From Bacteroidota bacterium (lineage in GTDB: Bacteria > Bacteroidota > Bacteroidia > Chitinophagales > Chitinophagaceae), in NCBI GenBank assembly GCA_023423405.1, contig JAFAFR010000014.1:427818-491817 (forward strand): a stretch of DNA of 64,000 nucleotides, given 5' to 3'. Below are positions 53,151 to 59,146 of the stretch, piece after piece; within the stretch, counting starts at the first letter, position 1; each line of letters starts with the position of its first letter. The position numbers were made by a program, and so were the translations under genes. The notes beneath the pieces are model-generated. The model did no database searches and was not told where the DNA came from. It was given only the letters and a program-made list of their open reading frames with translations.

Positions 53151-54275
53151 TTAAAGATACAGCAAGACGCCATTTTGGTGTAATTGAGTAAAAATGCAGC
53201 TTTCAATTTGTTGTACTGGAACTGGATGCCTCATGCAATTGTTTAATATGTCATAGGTGGAAGGATCTATTGGATATGAGGTATAGGTGGACTTTTTAAA
53301 AAGAAATGAAGAGCTCTCAATTTTGAAAATACCATAGTGACGTAAGTTAAACTCGACTTGTGTCCCGGAATATTTTTCATTAGATGGTAGATCCGAAGGT
53401 GAAACATGGGCTGTTTTATGTAGATAAAGCCAAGCTTCCCATTGTTCCGGGAATTTTTGAACAGTTTCCGAAACAAGGTCATATATCTTCTGCGTAGTAT
53501 CCCTGGCAAAGAGTGCTCTATCAATTGTTGGATCTGGAATAATCGGGTCATGAAACATGAGCCTTACATCGTTCCATGATTCTCGATAGTTGACGGCAGT
53601 TAAAATAGGAACATTGGCTGTATGTGCCAGATAACCAATCCCTTTACGGGCGAAAATTCGCTGGTCAAGAAATTGTATAATGCACCGGTTATCGTTTTTA
53701 CTGGTAACTGTACCAGCGCCGGAGTTACCATCAATATAGAGTAGTAAGTTGCGTCCTTTTTTTAATTCCCGGAGCATTTGTAGCCCGCTTTGAGGTGTTT
53801 CTGCATCTATTATTTTAAGGCTATTTCCAGTATTGTTAGGCGTCATTCTTTTATATAACGAAATAAAACTATCGCCTTCCTTTTCAAGAATAGTTTTTCC
53901 CGTTACAAGTGCAAAGGGGATATTATTCTTTGCCAGGAACAGGTTGATAAGCCTGTATGAACCGGTATGAAAGGTGCAAATTATGAAAGGCTTTTCTTTC
54001 AAAGAGTTTAAAGTTTCGTTTGATAGCCCTTCTACCGTCAAGAAATTTAGCGCTTCTTCTGATCCCTGTTCAAGATGACTGATCTTTTTATGTATTAAGA
54101 GTTCGGTGAAAATATTTATGTGCTCACGTGCATCAATAGCAGGCAAGTAATTAGAAAGGTTAGCACTTACCATAGTATATTGACCGTTTAGAAACTCATC
54201 ATTTTGAACAATGAAACTTTCCTGGTAATGTTGTATAATTTTGTTTCTTGCAGAAATCAAGGATGACTTATTCAT
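53151..54275 (-). CDS. LpxL-like acyltransferase with PqqD-like C-terminal domain
   Basis: 374 residues from MNKSSLISARNKII; an ATG 12 codons upstream lies just six bases after a terminator T run and is less likely. The middle resembles the LpxL/HtrB acyltransferases: HTGSYR where they have HxGxWE, LYIDGNSGAGT, ARKGIGYLAHTANVPILTAVNYR and PEQWEAWLYLHK. The acid of the HX4D/E motif is replaced by Arg. The last 65 residues (from YGIFKIESSSFLFKK) look like a PqqD/RRE winged helix with an end such as QLHQNGVLLYL. It may acylate a peptide or lipid; the RRE reading is inference. Confidence 0.6.
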   Translation of the reverse strand: MNKSSLISARNKIIQHYQESFIVQNDEFLNGQYTMVSANLSNYLPAIDAREHINIFTELLIHKKISHLEQGSEEALNFLTVEGLSNETLNSLKEKPFIICTFHTGSYRLINLFLAKNNIPFALVTGKTILEKEGDSFISLYKRMTPNNTGNSLKIIDAETPQSGLQMLRELKKGRNLLLYIDGNSGAGTVTSKNDNRCIIQFLDQRIFARKGIGYLAHTANVPILTAVNYRESWNDVRLMFHDPIIPDPTIDRALFARDTTQKIYDLVSETVQKFPEQWEAWLYLHKTAHVSPSDLPSNEKYSGTQVEFNLRHYGIFKIESSSFLFKKSTYTSYPIDPSTYDILNNCMRHPVPVQQIESCIFTQLHQNGVLLYL

Positions 54276-54317
54276 GTATAGCTTGTTTGGCGAGGAATGC
54301 AAACTGTCCATATTACT

Positions 54318-54343
54318 AAAAAAGGAATCTGTAAACAGATTCC
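54318..54343 (-). terminator. Terminator between candidate peptide gene and acyltransferase
   Basis: GGAATCTG-TTTA-CAGATTCC is a perfect 8-bp stem followed by six T on the minus strand, ending seven bases before the first ATG of the acyltransferase frame. A terminator here implies a transcript that begins upstream and only partly reads through. Confidence 0.88.
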
Positions 54344-54366
54344 TGAGTCAAGTTTTGGAATATTAC

Positions 54367-54513
54367 TTAATTGCTTCCTGGTATGGGTGGGGAGGTATCA
54401 AAGCAACAGCTACTTTCCAGAAAAGAAAGTATTCCGGATAACAATTTTCCATACCGGATTTCCATTACTTCAAGGCTTAGGGCATTTTCAAAGATGTTTG
54501 ACCTGTGTGCCAT
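54367..54513 (-). CDS. Candidate small peptide gene upstream of the acyltransferase
   Basis: A 48-residue frame beginning MAHRSNIFENALSLEVMEIR and ending SSCCFDTSPPIPGSN closes 24 bases before the terminator. An inner ATG at 54465 gives a 32-residue version. In another frame, 54363-54452, a 29-residue peptide MENCYPEYFLFWKV...PPHPYQEAIK is also open. I cannot decide which is translated, if any. The place is right for a precursor peptide: short frame, terminator, enzyme, kinase, regulator. Confidence 0.35.
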   Translation of the reverse strand: MAHRSNIFENALSLEVMEIRYGKLLSGILSFLESSCCFDTSPPIPGSN

Positions 54514-54946
54514 GTTATGTGATTTGACTTTTTAGAATAACTGCACATATATGCAGTTTTTGGGTTTACAGATTCAAACATCTATTCGATTAGTGGCGAT
54601 GTAAAACTTATTATGCGAAACATAATTTTGGTTATGCAGACAGGGCTATCACCGATGCGGGCGTTTTTTGAGAGCAGTATTATTTAGAAAAGGCATTGAA
54701 GTTGAACAGACCAACTTTTCAAATAACCCTTCTTTTAAACTCAAAACGAAAGAATGGTTTAGTAAGTGTTAGCCCTATTGTGAACTGGTTTTGTTAGCTT
54801 AAAATCGCTAGATTGGCAAGCATTGAATTCATTTGTTGCTTATAAAATGCCCATCTAAGTTTGTAAATAGCATGTAAAAGGAGTAGATAATTATATCAAT
54901 CAGGTTTATTTTTAGTGTTATACCTGAAAGATTAAATTTGGCGCTC
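54514..54946. other. Intergenic region, promoter area of the LytTR locus
   Basis: 433 bases, A+T-rich, without a convincing gene. It holds a short palindrome CTGCA-CATATA-TGCAG (54541-54556) about 30 bases upstream of the candidate peptide start, which could be an operator. No TAnnTTTG box is perfect; CATCTTTG on the minus strand (54489-54496) is the closest, and it lies inside the 48-codon frame, suiting only the shorter peptides. Confidence 0.4.
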
Positions 54947-55345
54947 TCAGTTATCATCCCTTAAGGTTAATTTCAATTGTTTGAAATCTGCAGCCAATCC
55001 CCGTTCGATCATATAGTCTGCGTCAAATCCTTTCGAGCGGAGCCAGAAGGAGGCTTTTGAAGAAATGTACAGGTCGTAGTGAATTGCCCGTTGAAATCTC
55101 AAAGCGGTGGTGTGCCAAACAAAAAGACTAAGCTCATCCTGTTCTGCTTGGGTCATATCTTCGATTCGTTTCAGAGCCAGACGAACATCCTCAAAGTTGT
55201 AGTATTTCAGCGATTTCCCAACTGCGTGATGAACACCAACTTGTTTGTTTAACGAGTTAATAGCCTGAAGAACGCCAATGCCATTGGGAGTTAAAATCCA
55301 AGCGTACATGTATAGGTAGAATGGTGTGGCTTCTCGTTCAGTCAT
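54947..55345 (-). CDS. Uncharacterised protein
   Basis: 132 residues, soluble and helical, with KSLKYYNFEDVRLALKRIEDMTQAEQDELSLFVWH in the middle. I do not recognise a family. Codon use and base composition resemble the other island genes. It stands alone between two spacers, with an 85-residue gene upstream on the same strand. Confidence 0.5.
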   Translation of the reverse strand: MTEREATPFYLYMYAWILTPNGIGVLQAINSLNKQVGVHHAVGKSLKYYNFEDVRLALKRIEDMTQAEQDELSLFVWHTTALRFQRAIHYDLYISSKASFWLRSKGFDADYMIERGLAADFKQLKLTLRDDN

Positions 55346-55446
55346 GTTTGTGTATTCAAGTCAAAAGGGCTTGGATTGATTTATAAAAGTATAAATCAGC
55401 AAATTAGGGCTCTTGACAAATAGTAGAACAATCTATTCTAATGGTC

Positions 55447-55704
55447 TTATTTCCAGATACCCTGTAGATCAGGGGAATTGTAAAAAGATGCTGCTGAATC
55501 GCTGGAGTCTATCCATTTATAAAGCATCCTAAAAAATACTTTTTGTCTGGTTATGGACATCCCTGCAGTTAAAAACATTTCAATCAAGCCAATAAGGGAA
55601 TCAATTATGTTTTCCATACTGACACCAATGCGACCGAACTGGTTTTGTTGATTGTACGCATTACGAAGACGTTCCAATGCTTCAATAGCAAGTTCTTTTG
55701 TCAT
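55447..55704 (-). CDS. Uncharacterised small protein
   Basis: 85 residues: MTKELAIEALERLRNAYNQQ, then a hydrophobic helix IIDSLIGLIEMFLTAGMSI. No known family. Divergent from the umuD homologue, with 76 bases between their starts. Confidence 0.45.
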   Translation of the reverse strand: MTKELAIEALERLRNAYNQQNQFGRIGVSMENIIDSLIGLIEMFLTAGMSITRQKVFFRMLYKWIDSSDSAASFYNSPDLQGIWK

Positions 55705-55780
55705 AGCTGAAAGATTTCCACAAAGTTTGAGAATTACCTTCAGCGCATAAATCTAATGTATTCGAAATCAAGGAGATTTG

Positions 55781-56263
55781 ATGCGGCTTCGGGAGAAATT
55801 CCAGGGGAGATCGGTTTTCTCTACATTTGCTAAAAATATTAGTAAAATGGATGCATTAAAGAGTGCTGAACTGAAATGCCCATATATGGATATTTCAGTT
55901 CTTGCCGGATTCCCCTCCCCGGCAACCGATTATGTGGAAGAGCGAATTAACCTGAATGATTTCCTTATCAAGAATCCGTTATCTACTTTCATCGTGAGGT
56001 GTACCGGAGATTCTATGCTGAATGCATTTATCCCGCCTAAATGCCATTTGTTGGTAGATCGATCTGTTACTGCTAAGAACGGAGATATTGTGCTGGCATA
56101 TCTGAATGGAGAATTCACGGTAAAATATTTGCAGAAGAACGACTTTAAATGTAAACTCATTGCAGGTAATCGCAAGTATCCTGATTTGGAGATAACGTCA
56201 GAAATGGGTCTTATAATCTGGGGAGTGGTTACTAAAATTATTATTGATCCCAAGGAGCTATAG
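55781..56263 (+). CDS. umuD: UmuD-like S24 autopeptidase
   Basis: 160 residues from the ATG preceded by AAGGAGA, an unusually good ribosome site for this organism. Cleavage site Ala42-Gly43 followed by FPSPATDYVEERINLNDFL, nucleophile Ser78 in CTGDSML and general base Lys115 in EFTVKYL. This is the UmuD pattern rather than LexA (no HTH). No umuC follows; the next 330 bases are gene remnants. It may serve a polymerase V encoded elsewhere. Confidence 0.9.
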   Translation: MRLREKFQGRSVFSTFAKNISKMDALKSAELKCPYMDISVLAGFPSPATDYVEERINLNDFLIKNPLSTFIVRCTGDSMLNAFIPPKCHLLVDRSVTAKNGDIVLAYLNGEFTVKYLQKNDFKCKLIAGNRKYPDLEITSEMGLIIWGVVTKIIIDPKEL

Positions 56264-56597
56264 CATGTTTGTTTAGTGGATTGCGGCAATTTTTACGCTT
56301 CCTCTGAAGTGAATTTGAATCCGTTTCTTTTGCATTATTAAAGATCCTGTCAACTTCAAAGACAGCATCTGCAAATTTTCCGTTCGTTACAAGAGTATTA
56401 GAAAGAAATTCATAGCCAATATTTTATCTTCCCCAAAGTGTTGAATCAGAATGGAGAATATATTGAGCCTGACATTTCTCAGACGATGTTGAATAGAGCA
56501 AAAAAAGCAATGACCGTTAAATTGCGTGCTGTAGTGGCAAAAATGGGGCGAGCCTGGAAGTAAGGAAAACACGGACTATTATTCGAGCGGTATTCTA
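56264..56597 (+). other. Gene remnants upstream of the Rhs fragment
   Basis: From 56535 the frame of the following Rhs gene is open without an ATG and reads EPGSKENTDYYSSGIL, typical Rhs sequence, so the Rhs fragment really begins here. A 53-codon frame (56402-56563) reading QNGEYIEPDISQTMLNRAKK and ending RAWK overlaps it in another frame; I do not recognise it. The region looks like the scar of a recombination that cut off a larger Rhs gene. Confidence 0.5.
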
Positions 56598-57545
56598 ATG
56601 CTTGGAAGAACTTACAATGGTGCGGGGTATCGCTATGGGTTTAATGGGCAGGAGATGTCCAATGAGATCAAGGGCGTCGGAAACTCTTACACCGCCGAAT
56701 TTTGGGAGTACGATCCGAGGCTGGGAAGAAGGTGGAACCGTGATCCTAGACCTACTGTCCATTTAAGCCCGTACTCCGCCTTTGCTAATAATCCTTTGTT
56801 TTATTCTGACCCTCTTGGTGATACAGTTATCAATGGGAATAAGTATGAACCAACGGATATGGAACATGCTACATATCAACCGGAGGTTGTTGTAACAGCT
56901 AAGCGATTAAATAGGAAGCCGAATTTAGAAGTCGATTATTCAGAAAGAATTAATGGGGATTTGAGACAGCTCGGCGTACACCCGGATCAACTCAAAGAGA
57001 AGCTCGCAAGGTATATTCCTGGAAATGGGGGCGATGGTATTGATCTTAAAACGATTGAAAAGAAATTGAGGGAAACCGAATATGGAAGAGCTTTTTCCCC
57101 ACTGTTAGATATCGGGATGAATTTACCCAAAGGGTCTAATGCAGATATTCCTTTGCCGCCACAATTAGCATCACTGATGAAGGCCCCCATTAGGTATTTC
57201 AATCAGCAAATGGAGGAGGGCGATATTACAGGTATTAAAGTCGCTCATAATGCTGGGTATTCAACACTTCTCACCCATTTGGGATCGTATAACAGAAGGT
57301 TTGCCAGACCCGAGTTTGGTGGTGGGTTTGTTGTATTGTACATAAGCACTGATAATTTGGTCAAGCTGTTGGCAAATAAGTCAGTGGTATCCGCTCATTT
57401 GTTAAACATGACATCAACAAGTGTAACTGATCAGAATACAAGGGATCCATATCCGTATATGTTATACTTTAAAGAAAACCAATTGTCCAATCCAATTATT
57501 GATATTAGGAACATAGGTAGCATATTTACCAATTTAAAAAGATGA
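56598..57545 (+). CDS. Orphan Rhs C-terminal toxin fragment
   Basis: 315 residues. Residues 1-75 are the end of the Rhs-associated core (YRYGFNGQEMSNEI, AEFWEYDPRLGRRWNRDP, YSAFANNPLFYSDPLGD), followed by QPEVVVTAKR, a joint usual in Bacteroidota Rhs proteins. The remaining 215 residues are a variable tip with no family I recognise, probably the toxin. No secretion or shell repeats are left, so this is a displaced tip rather than a working Rhs. Overlaps the next gene by four bases (ATGA). Confidence 0.75.
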   Translation: MLGRTYNGAGYRYGFNGQEMSNEIKGVGNSYTAEFWEYDPRLGRRWNRDPRPTVHLSPYSAFANNPLFYSDPLGDTVINGNKYEPTDMEHATYQPEVVVTAKRLNRKPNLEVDYSERINGDLRQLGVHPDQLKEKLARYIPGNGGDGIDLKTIEKKLRETEYGRAFSPLLDIGMNLPKGSNADIPLPPQLASLMKAPIRYFNQQMEEGDITGIKVAHNAGYSTLLTHLGSYNRRFARPEFGGGFVVLYISTDNLVKLLANKSVVSAHLLNMTSTSVTDQNTRDPYPYMLYFKENQLSNPIIDIRNIGSIFTNLKR

Positions 57546-57958
57546 TCATGCGCTATATCTTTCTATTAGTCATGTTTTTTAGTGCTTGCAAAAGTTCTCC
57601 TGATAATCCTTGTGAAGTGTTGTCTTTTGATGAAACGGATTATAGCTTGGTTAAATCGCTCAAAGATGATCTTGGTAATAAATATTCCGAATTGTATGTC
57701 AACAAGAAGAATCCAGATCTAGAGCTGAAAAAATTTTACTGGGAAAATGGAAAACAGCAGTCGATTGTTTTTTTAAGCAGAGGGGAAAAGACTGGCCCTA
57801 GTATGCTGTTTGATAGTACTGGTGTATTGACCTATGAAGGATTTTATTTCCAGGATAAGGAAATGGGAGTAGTGGTACAGTATGATTCTTATAGAAAAAA
57901 GGCAATCATTAAGACATACAAAGAAGGGGATTTATTAAACCAGCAGGAGCTAAAATGA
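57542..57958 (+). CDS. MORN-like lipoprotein, candidate immunity protein
   Basis: 138 residues. Signal with lipobox ending FFSAC (Cys16). The rest shows two or three MORN-like strand pairs (KKFYWENGKQQSIVFLSRGEKTG, GVLTYEGFYFQDKEMGVVVQYDS). Overlap with the Rhs tip and its small size fit an immunity protein; a lipoprotein would neutralise the toxin in the periplasm. This is inference from position. Confidence 0.65.
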   Translation: MIMRYIFLLVMFFSACKSSPDNPCEVLSFDETDYSLVKSLKDDLGNKYSELYVNKKNPDLELKKFYWENGKQQSIVFLSRGEKTGPSMLFDSTGVLTYEGFYFQDKEMGVVVQYDSYRKKAIIKTYKEGDLLNQQELK

Positions 57959-57963
57959 AAAGG

Positions 57964-58395
57964 TTAGTCAATGTTTGCTTTTATTGAAAAAGCTACCGAT
58001 TGCAATTTTGATTCTATGACACGAAGTTTGTCGACTAGGGAGGTTATTTTTACATAATAGCCTACCCAGTAAACGATGCCAAGCGGCAGTATTATATACA
58101 TTAACCAGATTGGTAATGATCCGTATATTTTGAACTCATTAGATGTTACTGCTGGGATGGATTTTATCTGATCAGAAATAATGTTTAAGTCTGATTGGGA
58201 TAAAATGGAACTTCCTTCCTTCTTTATTTCTGATAGAAGCCGACAATAACTTTGATAGTCGATGTCGGCATTTATAATATTGGGGAAAAAAATCAGATTG
58301 TAAAGGTTTTTGTCATAATAGCTAATAAGGTGATTAGTTTCTGTGGTAGCGCTATAAATGCTCCTGTTTAAATTTTTCAGAAGAACTTCTTCCAT
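57964..58395 (-). CDS. Uncharacterised membrane protein
   Basis: 143 residues, mostly helical, with one or two membrane segments near 96-118 (LPIWLMYIILPLGIVYWVGYY). No known family. It converges on the candidate immunity gene with five bases between the stops. It could itself be part of the toxin-immunity cassette. Confidence 0.5.
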   Translation of the reverse strand: MEEVLLKNLNRSIYSATTETNHLISYYDKNLYNLIFFPNIINADIDYQSYCRLLSEIKKEGSSILSQSDLNIISDQIKSIPAVTSNEFKIYGSLPIWLMYIILPLGIVYWVGYYVKITSLVDKLRVIESKLQSVAFSIKANID

Positions 58396-58536
58396 TGATT
58401 TTAGTTATAATAAGGGGACGCCACTGCTTTTTAATGTTACCAATGACGGACTTTATTCAATTAAAGGTAGATGATTTTTGGGTCGGTTAGATTTACATCA
58501 GTTTTTCAAAAAATAAGAGCGTTATATCGCTCTAAA

Positions 58537-58570
58537 TAATAAAGCCGCTGCGATTGCAGTGGCTTTATTA
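58537..58570 (-). terminator. Terminator hairpin after the XRE gene
   Basis: TAATAAAGCC/GGCTTTATTA plus inner CTGC/GCAG form a 15-bp stem with one G-T pair and a 4-base loop. It lies about 55 bases after the XRE stop and is followed by TTT on the minus strand. Confidence 0.65.
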
Positions 58571-58623
58571 TGTTTTCTGGTTCGTCGGTTCATCTTTTTC
58601 TTTAAGCATCCGTTCATAAAGCT

Positions 58624-58995
58624 TTACAGGGTAGCTATATTTTTTTGCAGGTAGTCTTTGAAACGTTTTTTGGAAATGAATGTATCTATGAGTTTGAGCA
58701 GGATGGTCTTCTCTTCTTTGTCGAGTTCATTAATGAGCTGAAGCTGTTCGAGGGCGGCTTTGTCCTCCACGGAAATCTCCCGTGGAACGGTGTTTTTTTC
58801 CCCGAAATAAATGACTTCATCTACGGTGATGCCGAAGTGCCTGGCTATTAGTACCAGGTAATCTACGGGTACATCCTGCTGGTTGTTCTCCATTTTGGAG
58901 TAACCAGACCGGTGGACGTGGATTAGGTCCGCCATTTGTTGCTGGGTATAGCCCTTATGTTCCCTCAATTTTTTCAAACTTCTGCCAATGTTCAT
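58624..58995 (-). CDS. XRE-family repressor
   Basis: 123 residues. HTH at about 5-60: LKKLREHKGYTQQQMADLIHVHRSGYSKMENNQQDVPVDYLVLIARHFGITVDEVIYF. The C-terminal helices (about 80-123) probably form the dimer. It is divergent from the primase gene, whose promoter overlaps a perfect inverted repeat, so it is the likely regulator of the module. Confidence 0.88.
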   Translation of the reverse strand: MNIGRSLKKLREHKGYTQQQMADLIHVHRSGYSKMENNQQDVPVDYLVLIARHFGITVDEVIYFGEKNTVPREISVEDKAALEQLQLINELDKEEKTILLKLIDTFISKKRFKDYLQKNIATL

Positions 58996-59028
58996 GCGGG
59001 GAGTTTACAGGCGTAAAAATATCGAAAC

Positions 59029-59036
59029 CAAACATA
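59029..59036 (-). promoter_or_regulatory. -7 box of the XRE gene
   Basis: TATGTTTG on the minus strand, 33 bases before the XRE ATG. The -33 element is not clear. The inverted repeat at 59071-59089 lies upstream of it. Confidence 0.45.
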
Positions 59037-59070
59037 GTACCCAACGAGGCGGCAGGAGGGGGAATAACGA

Positions 59071-59102
59071 TTGTTCTATTTAAGAACAATATTATACTTT
59101 TG
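59071..59102 (+). promoter_or_regulatory. Primase promoter with operator palindrome
   Basis: TTG (59071-59073), 21 bases, then TACTTTTG (59095-59102): a perfect Bacteroidota promoter. The perfect inverted repeat TTGTTCT-ATTTA-AGAACAA (59071-59089) covers the -33 element and much of the spacer. A dimeric repressor bound here would block transcription. Confidence 0.75.
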
Positions 59103-59146
59103 CCGCGTTCTAATAAATCACATTATTTTTTAACCCCTTGCTGCTC

